Positions 42,162-51,145 of a DNA stretch of 64,000 nucleotides are shown here, in pieces; position 1 is the first letter of the stretch; every line of letters begins with the position of its first letter. A program made the translations under genes and the position numbers. This DNA comes from Streptomyces syringium (GTDB lineage Bacteria; Actinomycetota; Actinomycetes; Streptomycetales; Streptomycetaceae), in assembly GCF_017876625.1 (NCBI RefSeq), contig NZ_JAGIOH010000001.1, forward strand, positions 7,089,501 to 7,153,500, given 5' to 3'. The notes below the pieces were generated by a model. That model did no database searches. It was not told the origin of the DNA and saw nothing but the letters and a program-made list of their open reading frames with translations.

Positions 42162-42902
42162 GTGATCACCGGCAGCCCGTTCCGTCCCTGTCGTCGCCCC
42201 CGGCCCGTGACGGCAGCGATCGCCGTGCTGGCGGCGCTGTCGGCTGTCCTCGCGGTCTGCGCGGCCCCCGCGAGCGCGGCGGCGGGCTATGACGCCGAGC
42301 GGTGCGGCAATACCTCCGGCCGGGTGCTGCTGACGCTGGACGACTGGTCCGTCGAGGACCCGGACCGGGCCGTGCGGGCCGGGAGCTTCCTGCGGGGGCG
42401 CGGCGTCCGCGCCGCGTTCTTCCTCGTCAACCATCACGCCGAGCGCCATCCGCACATTGCCGTCACCCTGCGGCGCCAGGGCCACTGGGTCGGCAATCAC
42501 TCCTACTCCCACCCCCATCTGCCCGCCCTGAGCGAGAAGGCGGCCCGCGAGGAGATCCGCAGCGGGCTGCGGAGCACCTTGCTGCGACCGCCGTTCGGTG
42601 ACTACGGGCCGCGCGAGACGGCACTCGCGGCGGAGCTCGGCTACCGGATCTGCACCTGGACCCTGGACACCCTGGACTGGGAGAAGACCGGTGGGCAGTT
42701 CCCGGGCCCGGAGGTCCTGCGGGCCCGGGTGCGGCAGGCGCCGGCGGCGGCCAAGCGCAGCGGAGTCGTCCTGGGGCATCTCTTCACCCGTTTCCCCGAC
42801 GCCCTGCCCGGGATCGTCGACGACCTCCACGACCAGGGCTACGGGCTGTGCCGGAACGGCGGCCCCACCACGGCGAGCATCCCGGACCCCCTGGACTGCT
42901 GA
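42162..42902 (+). CDS. secreted polysaccharide deacetylase (NodB-like)
   Basis: A 246-residue protein with a signal peptide (RPRPVTAAIAVLAALSAVLAV, ending near ASAAA). The NodB motifs are LLTLDDWSVED (motif 1 Asp-Asp), GNHSYSHPHL (His-x3-His), LLRPPFGDYG and TWTLDTLDW, with a late VVLGH motif. Motif 1 has Leu in place of the usual Phe/Tyr and Trp after the Asp pair. It would deacetylate chitin, peptidoglycan or another aminosugar polymer outside the cell. The GTG start follows GAGG closely; a later GTG at 42207 is possible. Confidence 0.85.
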   Translation: MITGSPFRPCRRPRPVTAAIAVLAALSAVLAVCAAPASAAAGYDAERCGNTSGRVLLTLDDWSVEDPDRAVRAGSFLRGRGVRAAFFLVNHHAERHPHIAVTLRRQGHWVGNHSYSHPHLPALSEKAAREEIRSGLRSTLLRPPFGDYGPRETALAAELGYRICTWTLDTLDWEKTGGQFPGPEVLRARVRQAPAAAKRSGVVLGHLFTRFPDALPGIVDDLHDQGYGLCRNGGPTTASIPDPLDC

Positions 42903-42907
42903 GCCCC

Positions 42908-42944
42908 GGGCCGCTGAGCTCTGAACCGCTGAGCCTCGCGGCCC
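42908..42944. terminator. possible terminator between deacetylase and geosmin synthase genes
   Basis: GGGCCGC and GCGGCCC flank a loop containing two CGCTGAG copies, between two convergent genes. Confidence 0.45.
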
Positions 42945-42954
42945 GTGGCCCTGG

Positions 42955-45228
42955 TCAGCCCCCGGCCACCGCCATGGCCGTGGGCGGGCGGAACGGCGTC
43001 GTGATCCTGGCGGCCGAGGTGCCGAGGCCCGTGGGGACGCCCCACGCCGCCGCCGGCGGGGCGTTGTGGCGGAGCAGGTCGACCTCGGCGTACCGGCGGC
43101 AGCCCTGGTGCCAGGTGAGGATGCCGGACAGCCAGTGCTCGAGCTCCTCGGCATAGCCCGTGAGGGTCGCGCGGGCCTCCTCGCTCAGGTCGAAGTCGTC
43201 GAACATCGCGGGCAGCTGGACGGCGACGATGTACTGGAACTCGCGCATCCGGGCGGTCATCAGATCACTGACGATGCCGAGTGCCTCCTCGGTCCCGCAG
43301 TTGAAGAAGTTCCGCACCACGAGAACCGCGTTGTGGAGCTCGCCCTCGAACTGGATCTCCTTCTGGTACGAGAAGACGTCGTTCATCAGGCAGGCGTAGT
43401 CCTGCGCCGCGTTCTCCATCGCCTTGACGGGCCGTGACCGGTAGACCTCCGGCGGCACGGTGTGTCCGTGGCCGATCCGGGACAGGCTCATGGTGAGGTC
43501 CGAGCCGAAGGTCTGGCGGCGCATCTCGATGTAGTCGACGGGCTCGGGGATGCGGTTCTGCTTCTGGTTGGACAGCTCCCACAGCCAGCTCTCCAGCATG
43601 ACCCGGACGGCGTCCTGGAAGGCGCGGCGGTCGTCGGTGTCCATCGGGCCCGCCGTGCGCGGCCACAGATCGGCGAGGCCGCGCTCCAGCGGGTTCAGCG
43701 GGGCCGGCGCCGACGCGAGGTCCAAGGGCATGAACAGCAGCAGCCGTTCGTGGCACGCCTTCGCGGCTTCCATGTCCGGGGTGCGGCCGAAGACCACCGG
43801 GTAGTAGTCGTCGGCGTAGGTGCCCCAGGTGAGCCAGTCCGACGTCAGATCCAGAGCTCCGGGGGTCGCGTCGGGGTGGATGCCGGCGGCGCACAGGGGG
43901 AGGTCGATGTCCTTGAGTTTCTCCTCGTCCCAGATGCCGGACCCGGGGATACCGGGGACGGCGTCCAGGATTCCCACACCATGGCTCCACTCGACGTTGT
44001 GCCGGCGGGCGGCGTCCAGATGCGGGCTCAGCCGGGTCGTGTAGGGCATGGCGAAGTCGGGGTGCGGCAGCGGGCCGACCTGCTGGAAGGGGACGTGGGC
44101 GTAGCTCCTCAGCCTCGCGGGGACCGAGACCGCCAGCGAGACCACGGCCCGCGCCGCCGATGTGCCGAGGCCGGAGGGGCCTGCCAGGAGGGTCGCGGTG
44201 GCCAGGGGAGCGGGGGCGTTCGCGTGGGCGTCGCCCGAGGCGCCGTTCATGTACCGGCTGGAGCGCATGTGCCACTCGTGCCCGCCGGACTGCCAGTCCT
44301 GGAGCCCCTTGACGTAGGCGAAGACATCGGCGTGCGCCGCCGGGTCGAGTCCTTGCTCCCGCAGGAGCGGCGCCACCTCATGCAGCGCGGTGTGCTCGAA
44401 CTGCTGCAGGCGTGCGGTGAGGAGGTCGTTGACGGCGTCCGCCGCCTCCTGGGTGTCGCAGCCCAGGAACTTCTCCAGCACCAGCACCGCGTTGGCCAGC
44501 TCGCCCTCGCTCTGGGTCTCGCGCTGGTAGGAGAAGAGGTCGTTGCGCAGGTGCACCCCGTCGGCGAAGGTGTCCTTGAGGACCCGCATCGGCCGGCTCG
44601 CCGCGACCGCGGCGGGCACCTCGGCGCCGACCGCGTGCTCGACGAGATTGGCGGACCAGGGGGCGCCGCCCACCTTGCGGCGCATCTCGATGTACTCGAC
44701 GGGGTTGGACACCCGGCCCTCATTGATGTTGGCGAGCTCCCAGAGGGACTCCTCCAGCAGATGCCGGGTGCTCTCGTGGAAGCGACGGCGCCAGTCCCGG
44801 GACATCGCCGGGACCGTGCGGGCCCACAGCTCCGCGAGTCCGGCCTCGACCTGGTTGGTCGGTGTCGCGGGCGTGTCCACCGGGTCGACGGGCATGAAGG
44901 CGGGCAGCCGGTCGAGATAGGCCTTCGCGCCGGCCATGTCCCGGCTGCGCTTGAAGATGTCCAGGAAGTGGTCGTCGAAGAAGAACACCCAGACGTACCA
45001 GTCGGTGACCAGGGACAGCTCCGCCGCCGAGGCGTCCGGATGGGTGTACGCGCAGAGCAGGGCGTAGTCGTGCGAGTCGAAGTCCGACTCCTCCCAGATG
45101 CCGGATCCCTCGATCATGTTCATGTCTCGGGCCCACGCCTTGGAGTGCTTGCGGGCACTCTCCAGATGAGGGTTCAGGCGGGCCGGATACGGCATGTAGA
45201 AGGAGGGGAGCCGGAAGGGATCGGACAT
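42955..45228 (-). CDS. geoA: germacradienol/geosmin synthase
   Basis: A 757-residue bifunctional terpene synthase of usual length. The N-terminal half turns farnesyl diphosphate into germacradienol: DDHFLD (residues 85-90) binds Mg2+ and NDLFSYQRE is the NSE triad. The C-terminal half repeats the fold with DDYYP and NDVFSYQKE, and turns germacradienol into geosmin and acetone. A linker around residues 330-375 joins them. This is the conserved earthy-odour gene of Streptomyces, which supports the taxonomic reading. The 45229-45452 region upstream is AT-richer than average (CAATAAGGTGAATG, CTTAACGATCTTAC) and probably holds divergent promoters. Confidence 0.97.
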   Translation of the reverse strand: MSDPFRLPSFYMPYPARLNPHLESARKHSKAWARDMNMIEGSGIWEESDFDSHDYALLCAYTHPDASAAELSLVTDWYVWVFFFDDHFLDIFKRSRDMAGAKAYLDRLPAFMPVDPVDTPATPTNQVEAGLAELWARTVPAMSRDWRRRFHESTRHLLEESLWELANINEGRVSNPVEYIEMRRKVGGAPWSANLVEHAVGAEVPAAVAASRPMRVLKDTFADGVHLRNDLFSYQRETQSEGELANAVLVLEKFLGCDTQEAADAVNDLLTARLQQFEHTALHEVAPLLREQGLDPAAHADVFAYVKGLQDWQSGGHEWHMRSSRYMNGASGDAHANAPAPLATATLLAGPSGLGTSAARAVVSLAVSVPARLRSYAHVPFQQVGPLPHPDFAMPYTTRLSPHLDAARRHNVEWSHGVGILDAVPGIPGSGIWDEEKLKDIDLPLCAAGIHPDATPGALDLTSDWLTWGTYADDYYPVVFGRTPDMEAAKACHERLLLFMPLDLASAPAPLNPLERGLADLWPRTAGPMDTDDRRAFQDAVRVMLESWLWELSNQKQNRIPEPVDYIEMRRQTFGSDLTMSLSRIGHGHTVPPEVYRSRPVKAMENAAQDYACLMNDVFSYQKEIQFEGELHNAVLVVRNFFNCGTEEALGIVSDLMTARMREFQYIVAVQLPAMFDDFDLSEEARATLTGYAEELEHWLSGILTWHQGCRRYAEVDLLRHNAPPAAAWGVPTGLGTSAARITTPFRPPTAMAVAGG

Positions 45229-45452
45229 TCGTGCACGGCCTTTCGCGTGGCCTGGACCAAATCGCCCCTCACGCTAGGCGGCGGGCCGCACCGAATGGCG
45301 GGGTAAGTCATCTTTCCCCTCAATAAGGTGAATGCGTCGATCCCCCCGCTTAACGATCTTACAAACGGGGTGGGCGCGGTCCCGTGGCCGGAACCCCGCC
45401 CCCTGGCTACCGTTCGGGACATCCGCCCGGAACGACCGAGGAGCAGGTTTCG

Positions 45453-45776
45453 ATGACCATCGCCCCCCAGAACCTCAGCGACCCCCTGGTGAGATCCCTC
45501 GCCCTCGCGATCAACACCGGCGACCGGGAGGGCTTCCTGTCCCTGCTGACCGACGACGCGACCCTGTCCGACGACGGCTCGGACCGTGATCTGCGCCAGT
45601 GGATCGACAAGGAGATCTTCACCGCCGGGGGCCACATGGACGTGCGCTCCGAGTCGGACGGCGGCCGCTCGCTGATCGCCGACTTCCGCAACGACACCTG
45701 GGGCGAGATGCGCACCGCCTGGAGGTTCGAGATGACGGACGGCAGGATCAGCCGCATCGAGACCGGTCAGGCCTGA
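45453..45776 (+). CDS. NTF2/SnoaL-like small protein
   Basis: A 107-residue protein of the nuclear transport factor 2-like fold: an N-terminal helix LVRSLALAINTGDREGFLSLLTDDATLSDDG, then WIDKEIFTAGGHMDV, and strands DFRNDTWGEMRTAWRFEMTDGRISRIETGQ. Such proteins are often small isomerases, cyclases or ligand binders; the role here is unknown. GAGGAG precedes the ATG. Its last ten bases overlap the convergent ABC transporter gene, so the two transcripts must overlap. Confidence 0.82.
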   Translation: MTIAPQNLSDPLVRSLALAINTGDREGFLSLLTDDATLSDDGSDRDLRQWIDKEIFTAGGHMDVRSESDGGRSLIADFRNDTWGEMRTAWRFEMTDGRISRIETGQA

Positions 45777-47782
45777 CCGGCCGGCTCCCCCTGCTCTCCC
45801 GGCTCCTGCCCGGGCACCAGGGTCCGGGAGGCGTACATCCGGGCGTAGGTGCCCGCGTTCCCGATCAGCTCCTCGTGCGTGCCCCGCTCGATGATCCGCC
45901 CGGCCTCCATGACGACGATGACGTCGGCGTCCCGGATGGTCGACAGCCGGTGCGCGATGACGAAGCTGGTACGGCCCGCGCGCAGCGAGTTCAGGGCCCG
46001 CTGGATGAGGACCTCCGTGCGGGTGTCGACCGAACTCGTCGCCTCGTCCAGCAACAGGATCGCCGGCCCGGTCAGAAACGCCCGCGCCACCGTGATCAGC
46101 TGCTTCTCACCGGCGCTGACGCTCGACGTCTCGTCGTCGAGCACGGTGTCGTACGCGTCGGGCAGGGTCCGCACGAAACGGTCGACGCAGGTCGCGCGCG
46201 CCGCGGCGACGATCTCCTCGCGGGTGGCGTCGGGGCGCCCGTACGCGATGTTCTCGGCGATCGTGCCGCCGAACAGCCAGGCGTCCTGGAGGACGAGACC
46301 GATGTTCGCGCGCAGTTCCTCGCGGGTCATCCCGGCGATGTCCGTGCCGTCCAGCAGGATGCGGCCGCCGTCGAGCTCGTAGAAGCGCATGAGGAGATTG
46401 CCGAGTGTGGTCTTGCCCGCCCCGGTCGGACCGACGATCGCCACGGTCTGGCCGGGCCGCACGGTGAGCGACAGGTCGTCGATCAGCGGAGTGCCCGGGG
46501 TGTAGGCGAACGACACCCGCTCGAACTCCACATGCCCCTCGATGCGTTCGGGCCGCACCGGCCGCCGCGGGTCGGGCCCCTGCTCGTCCGCGTCGAGCAG
46601 CGCGAAGACCCGCTCGGCGGACGCCGCGCCCGACTGCAGACGACCCGCGACGCTCGCCGCCTCGACGATCGGCCGGCTGAACCCACCGGAATACAGGATG
46701 AACGCCTGCACCTCACCGATCGACAGCGATCCGCTCACCACGCGCAGCGCGCCGACGACGGCCACGACGATATAGCTGAGGTTGGCGACGAACATCATCG
46801 ACGGTTCGATGGCGCCCGAGACGGACTGCGCCTTCGCGCCCGCCCGGTACACCGCCTCGTTGTGCTCGTCGAAGGCCCGCTCCGCCAACTCCCGCCTGCC
46901 GAAGCCCTTCACCAGCGAGTGCCCGCTGTACATCTCCTCGACATGGGCGTTGAGCGTCCCGGTGGCCGCCCACTGGGTGGCGAACTGAGGCTGCGCACGT
47001 TTGACGATCAACGTGGCCAGCAGCGCCGACACGGGCACGCCGATCAGCATGATCAGGGCCAGCAGCGGTGAGATCACGAACATCAGGACCAGCATGCTCA
47101 GCGTCGAGAACACCGCGGTGATCAGCTGGCTCAGTGACTGCTGGAGGGTCTGCTGGAGATTGTCGACGTCATTGGTGACCCGGCTCAGCACCTCGCCCGG
47201 CGCATTGCGGTCGAAGTAGCTGAGCGGCAGACGCGCGAGCTTCTCCTCCACCCTCTCCCGGAGATCGAACACGACCCGCTGCACGACGGCCGTGGCCAGC
47301 CACCCCTGCAGAAGTGTGAACAGCGACGCCGCGGCGTACAGCGCGAGGACGACCAGCAGCAGCCGTCCGACGCCGTCGAAGTCGATGCCCTGGCCGGGCA
47401 CCACGTCCACCGTGCTGAAGACATTGGCGAGCGAGTCGTGGCCCTCGGCGCGCAACCGCTCGACGACGGCGGCCTTGGACTCCCCGGTGGACACCTGCTT
47501 GCCGATGACACCGGCGAAGACCAGGTCCGTGGCATCACCGAGGAGCTTCGGACCGAGGGCGTTGAGGGTGACACCGACGATCCCGAGGCCGAGCAGCACG
47601 GCCACCCGCCCGCGCTGCGGACGGAGCAGCCCCAGCACCCGGCGGACCGTACCGCGCGGGTCGCGTGCCTTCTCCGACGGCTCGGCGTTCTCCGGCGGGG
47701 TGCGCTGCTCCCCTTCGGGTACGGCTCCGGGTTCCCGCGGGGGCGTGCCCGGTGCCGTGCCGACCTTGACCGGGGGAGTCAT
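45767..47782 (-). CDS. ABC exporter half, catalytic-site subunit (NysG/NysH-like)
   Basis: A 671-residue type IV ABC exporter half. A Pro/Glu-rich N-terminal extension of about 45 residues is followed by six TM helices and the nucleotide-binding domain: Walker A GPTGAGKTT, signature SVSAGEKQL (altered from LSGGQ), Walker B ILLLDEATSSVD with the catalytic Glu, and the switch His in IAHRLST. An extra insertion between TM1 and TM2 (GKQVSTGESKAAVVERL) is unlike most halves. It is downstream of the partner half by 78 bases. By position beside a GDP-mannose dehydratase and polyene-type PKS, it matches the NysG/NysH or AmphG/AmphH pair, thought to export the polyene. Confidence 0.9.
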   Translation of the reverse strand: MTPPVKVGTAPGTPPREPGAVPEGEQRTPPENAEPSEKARDPRGTVRRVLGLLRPQRGRVAVLLGLGIVGVTLNALGPKLLGDATDLVFAGVIGKQVSTGESKAAVVERLRAEGHDSLANVFSTVDVVPGQGIDFDGVGRLLLVVLALYAAASLFTLLQGWLATAVVQRVVFDLRERVEEKLARLPLSYFDRNAPGEVLSRVTNDVDNLQQTLQQSLSQLITAVFSTLSMLVLMFVISPLLALIMLIGVPVSALLATLIVKRAQPQFATQWAATGTLNAHVEEMYSGHSLVKGFGRRELAERAFDEHNEAVYRAGAKAQSVSGAIEPSMMFVANLSYIVVAVVGALRVVSGSLSIGEVQAFILYSGGFSRPIVEAASVAGRLQSGAASAERVFALLDADEQGPDPRRPVRPERIEGHVEFERVSFAYTPGTPLIDDLSLTVRPGQTVAIVGPTGAGKTTLGNLLMRFYELDGGRILLDGTDIAGMTREELRANIGLVLQDAWLFGGTIAENIAYGRPDATREEIVAAARATCVDRFVRTLPDAYDTVLDDETSSVSAGEKQLITVARAFLTGPAILLLDEATSSVDTRTEVLIQRALNSLRAGRTSFVIAHRLSTIRDADVIVVMEAGRIIERGTHEELIGNAGTYARMYASRTLVPGQEPGEQGEPAGQA

Positions 47783-47860
47783 GCCGCCCCGCCTTTCCTG
47801 TGGGTTCCGGGGAGCCGGTGCGACGGCCGGCGTACGGGCGTAGCGGTGCTCCCGCCGCGC

Positions 47861-49612
47861 TCACGGCCGATTCGTCGCACCGGCGGCCTCCTCGCTGGTG
47901 AGCTGGGAGAGCGCGATCTCGCGGTACGTCGTGCTGTCGCACATCAGCTCCTCGTGGGTGCCGGCCCCCACGACGCGCCCGGCGTCGAGGACCACGATGC
48001 GGTCGGCGTGCCGGACCGTGCTGACCCGCTGGGCGACGACGACCACCGTCGCCCCGGCGATCTCGGGGGCGAGGGCCGCCCGCAACGCCGCGTCCGTGGC
48101 GTAGTCGAGCGCCGAGAAACAGTCGTCGAAGAGATAGACGTCGGGCCGGCGCACCAGCGTGCGCGCGATGGACAGTCGCTGTCGCTGCCCGCCCGAGAGG
48201 TTGGTGCCGCCCTGCGCGATCCGCGCGCCCAGCCCACCGGGCATGCGCTCGACGAACTCCCGGGCCTGGGCGGTCTCCAGGGCGCGCCACAGCTCCTCGT
48301 CGGTGGCCTCGGGCTTGCCGAACCGCAGATTGCTCGCCACGGTGCCGGAGAAGAGATAGGGCTTCTGCGGCACGAAGCCGACGGTGCGGGAGAGGGCGTC
48401 CGCGTCGTACGCGCGCACGTCGACGCCGCCGACCAGGACCGATCCGCCCGTGCGGTCGAAGAGCCGCAGCACCACGTTCAGCAGGGTCGTCTTGCCGCTC
48501 CCGGTGCTGCCGAGGATCGCCACCGTCTCCCCGGGACCGGCCGTGAGGTCGATGTCCCGCAGTACCGGCTCCTCCGCTCCCGGGTAGCGGAACTCCACGG
48601 CACGCAGCTCCAGTCGGCCGGCGTCCGTGCCGGTGTGGACCGGGTACTCGGGTGCCTTGACGCTCGGCTCGGTGTCGAGCACTTCCTGGATGCGTTCGGC
48701 GGACACCTTCGCGCGGGGTACGGCCAGGAAGACGAACGTCACCATCACCACGGACATCAGGATCAGACCGAGATAGCTGAGGAAGGCGCTCAGCGAGCCG
48801 AGCTGCATCGACCCGGCCTCGATACGGCGGGCGCCGAACCAGATCAGCCCCACCATGAAGGCGTTCATCACCAGCATGACGAGGGGGAGCATCGCCGCTA
48901 TCAGCCGGGCGACACGCAGCGACAGCGCGGTCATCTCGGCGTTCGTCCGGGTGAACCGCTCGCGTTCGTGGGTGTCGCGCACGAAGGCCCGCACCACCCG
49001 GACCCCGGTGATCTGCTCGCGCAGCATCCGGTTGACCTGGTCGACGCGCTGTTGCATCAGGTCGTACCACGGGCTCATCCGGGTCAGGATGAGCGTGAAG
49101 GTGGCGGCGATCACCACGACGATCGCGACCAGGAACATCGACAGCGGCACGTCCTGGCGCAGCGCCAGCAGCACGCTGCCGACGCACATGATGGGTGCCG
49201 ACACCGCGATGCCGAAGGCCGACTGGGACAGTGCCTGGACCTGCTGGACGTCGTTGACCGTTCTGGTGATCAGTGAAGGGGTGCCGAAGCGGCCCACCTC
49301 GCGGGCGGAGAAGTCCAGCACCCGGCGGAAGACCGCCGAGCGCAGATCGCGTCCGAGGCCCATCGAGGTGCGGGAGCCGAGGGTCACCGCGCCGATCGCA
49401 CAGGCGATCTGCAGGGCCGCCACGACGAGCATGACGGCGCCGGTCCGCCAGATGTAATCGGTATCGGCCTTGACCACGCCGTTGTCGATGACCGCGGCAC
49501 CGAACATGGGCAGCAGCAACGTGGCCGTGACCTGCACCAGTTGCAGCAGCACGAGAAGGGCGACGGAGCGGCCGTAGGGGCGCAGGCGGGCACGCAGGAG
49601 TCTGATCAGCAC
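47861..49612 (-). CDS. ABC exporter half with degenerate ATP site (NysG/NysH-like)
   Basis: A 583-residue half-transporter with six TM helices. The nucleotide-binding domain has Walker A GSTGSGKTT and a canonical LSGGQRQR, but Walker B reads YLFDDCFSALD, so the catalytic Glu is Asp, and the switch His position is Gln (VVAQRVST). With its partner it would form an asymmetric heterodimer having one good and one weak ATP site, the normal state for heterodimeric exporters. The GTG at 49612 has GGAGAG upstream; a longer frame to 49672 is unlikely. It is the first gene of the exporter operon, divergent from the dehydratase. Confidence 0.9.
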   Translation of the reverse strand: MLIRLLRARLRPYGRSVALLVLLQLVQVTATLLLPMFGAAVIDNGVVKADTDYIWRTGAVMLVVAALQIACAIGAVTLGSRTSMGLGRDLRSAVFRRVLDFSAREVGRFGTPSLITRTVNDVQQVQALSQSAFGIAVSAPIMCVGSVLLALRQDVPLSMFLVAIVVVIAATFTLILTRMSPWYDLMQQRVDQVNRMLREQITGVRVVRAFVRDTHERERFTRTNAEMTALSLRVARLIAAMLPLVMLVMNAFMVGLIWFGARRIEAGSMQLGSLSAFLSYLGLILMSVVMVTFVFLAVPRAKVSAERIQEVLDTEPSVKAPEYPVHTGTDAGRLELRAVEFRYPGAEEPVLRDIDLTAGPGETVAILGSTGSGKTTLLNVVLRLFDRTGGSVLVGGVDVRAYDADALSRTVGFVPQKPYLFSGTVASNLRFGKPEATDEELWRALETAQAREFVERMPGGLGARIAQGGTNLSGGQRQRLSIARTLVRRPDVYLFDDCFSALDYATDAALRAALAPEIAGATVVVVAQRVSTVRHADRIVVLDAGRVVGAGTHEELMCDSTTYREIALSQLTSEEAAGATNRP

Positions 49613-49672
49613 CGAACTCTCCGGACGGCAGGGCCGGCGGACCGCCGACCCGCCCAGTCCACCGCACAACAC

Positions 49673-49688
49673 ACAGGAGAATCCCTAG
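49673..49688 (+). promoter_or_regulatory. PAS-LuxR (PimM-type) operator-like site 1
   Basis: ACAGGAGAATCCCTAG matches the consensus I recall for PimM-type regulators, CTVGGGAWWTCCCBAG, fully in its right half and partly in its left half. It lies 61 bases upstream of the exporter start codon. The ten bases TCCCTAGTGT recur exactly in site 2. Confidence 0.5.
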
Positions 49689-49746
49689 TGTTCGCGCTGC
49701 CGAACACTCGCGGGCATCGGCCGACGGTGTCCCGCGGGGGCCGAGT

Positions 49747-49762
49747 CTCGCAAATTCCCTAG
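49747..49762 (+). promoter_or_regulatory. PAS-LuxR (PimM-type) operator-like site 2
   Basis: CTCGCAAATTCCCTAG matches CTVGGGAWWTCCCBAG at 14 of 16 positions. It is in the middle of the divergent region and could serve the dehydratase, the exporter or both. Confidence 0.6.
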
Positions 49763-49965
49763 TGTGTCGGCATTTTCTTGACACTGCCGTCGGGCGACTG
49801 CGAGCGTGCGGTCGCATATATCGGCCGGACAGAAGCGCATTCGGTGCCAGTTCATCGACCGGTCATTCTTCCGGTGCGTTCACCGTCGGACTTTCGCATG
49901 TTCCGCTCCCGTGGTGGGACAGCTCTGCGTGCGGGCGGTCTGTCCGGGGGAGAGAAGGGGATGAC

Positions 49966-50997
49966 ATGTCCAGGCGCGCGTTGATCACTGGGATCACCGG
50001 ACAGGACGGTTCTTACCTGGCGGAACACCTGCTGTCGCAGGGTTACCAGGTATGGGGATTGATCAGGGGACAGGCCAATCCGCGGAAATCGCGGGTGAGC
50101 CGTCTGGTCTCCGATTTGTCGTTCGTGGACGGCGATCTCATGGATCAGGCAAGTCTCGTTTCGGCCGTGGACACGGTGCAGCCGGACGAGGTGTACAACC
50201 TCGGCGCGATTTCCTTTGTGCCGATGTCGTGGCAGCAGGCCGAACTGGTCACCGAGATCAACGGCATGGGTGTCCTGCGGATGCTCGAAGCCATCCGCAT
50301 GGTGAGCGGACTGAACGGCTCCCGGCATGCGGGCGGCGGCCAGATCCGTTTCTACCAGGCGTCGTCCTCGGAGATGTTCGGCAAGGCCGCCGAGACTCCG
50401 CAGAGCGAGACCACCAGGTTCCACCCCCGCAGCCCGTACGGCGTCGCGAAGACGTACGGGCACTTCATCACGAAGAACTACCGCGAGTCCTTCGGGATGT
50501 ACGCGGTGTCCGGGATGCTCTTCAACCACGAGTCCCCGCGCCGTGGCGCGGAGTTCGTCACCCGGAAGATCTCGCTGGCGGCCGCCCGCATCAAGCTGGG
50601 CCACCAGAAAAAGCTGGACCTGGGAAACCTCGACGCGGTGCGGGACTGGGGCTTCGCCGGCGACTACGTCCGGGCGATGCACCTCATGCTCCAGCAGGAG
50701 GAGCCGACCGACTACGTGGTGGGCACCGGCCAGATGCACACGGTCCGGGACGCGGTGCGCTATGCCTTCGAGCACGTGGACCTCGACTGGAAGGACTACG
50801 TCTGCGTCGACCCCGCCCTGGTGCGCCCGGCGGAGGTGGAGGTGCTGTGCGCCGACACCCAGCGGGTCCGCACCGAGCTGGGCTGGGAGCCGACCGTCGA
50901 CTTCCCGCAGCTGATGCACATGATGGTCGAGTCCGACCTCCAGCAGGTCTCTCGTGAGCACGAGTACGGCGACCTCCTGCTGGCCGGCAGCTGGTAA
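49966..50997 (+). CDS. GDP-mannose 4,6-dehydratase (mycosamine pathway, NysDIII-like)
   Basis: A 343-residue extended SDR. ALITGITGQDGSYLAEHLLSQGYQVWGL is the classic GMD N terminus; QASSSEMFGKAAETPQSE carries the catalytic Ser/Glu, SPYGVAKTYGH the Tyr-x3-Lys, and FNHESPRRGAEFVTRKI the substrate site. It makes GDP-4-keto-6-deoxymannose, the first committed step to mycosamine in polyene macrolides. GAAGGGG precedes ATG 49966; ATG 49961 is in another frame. It lies directly before the PKS, the arrangement of nysDIII-nysI and amphDIII-amphI. The later sugar genes (DII aminotransferase, DI glycosyltransferase) should lie beyond the window. Confidence 0.93.
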   Translation: MSRRALITGITGQDGSYLAEHLLSQGYQVWGLIRGQANPRKSRVSRLVSDLSFVDGDLMDQASLVSAVDTVQPDEVYNLGAISFVPMSWQQAELVTEINGMGVLRMLEAIRMVSGLNGSRHAGGGQIRFYQASSSEMFGKAAETPQSETTRFHPRSPYGVAKTYGHFITKNYRESFGMYAVSGMLFNHESPRRGAEFVTRKISLAAARIKLGHQKKLDLGNLDAVRDWGFAGDYVRAMHLMLQQEEPTDYVVGTGQMHTVRDAVRYAFEHVDLDWKDYVCVDPALVRPAEVEVLCADTQRVRTELGWEPTVDFPQLMHMMVESDLQQVSREHEYGDLLLAGSW

Positions 50998-51122
50998 CAG
51001 CCGGCAGACACGCAAGAGACAAGCAACAGACAAGCAGCAGACAACAGGCGTCAAGAAACCGACGCGGCGTGACGCGTACCCGCGTCCCGCCGCGTCGTCG
51101 CGGACGCAAGCACCGCGCAGAA

Positions 51123-51138
51123 CTAGGGATTTCTTGCC
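51123..51138 (+). promoter_or_regulatory. PAS-LuxR (PimM-type) operator-like site 3
   Basis: CTAGGGATTTCTTGCC matches the full left half and centre of CTVGGGAWWTCCCBAG but only one of the last five positions. The core ACTAGGGA (51122-51129) is the exact reverse complement of TCCCTAGT in sites 1 and 2. It lies 147 bases before the PKS start codon. Confidence 0.5.
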
Positions 51139-51145
51139 GACGTCC

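Larger units (their letters stand above)
49613..49965. promoter_or_regulatory. divergent control region, exporter/dehydratase
   Basis: A 353-base region without genes. It contains two operator-like sites (listed separately), a TTGACA hexamer at 49778-49783 without a matching -10 at 16-19 bases, an AT-rich GCATATATCGG near 49814-49824, and AGAGAAGGGG before the dehydratase start. It should hold promoters for both directions. Confidence 0.6.

Noticed and set aside
49778..49783. TTGACA as a consensus -35 promoter box
   Set aside because: No -10 hexamer lies at 16-19 bases. The nearest AT-rich block is over 30 bases away, so I only mention it within the control region.
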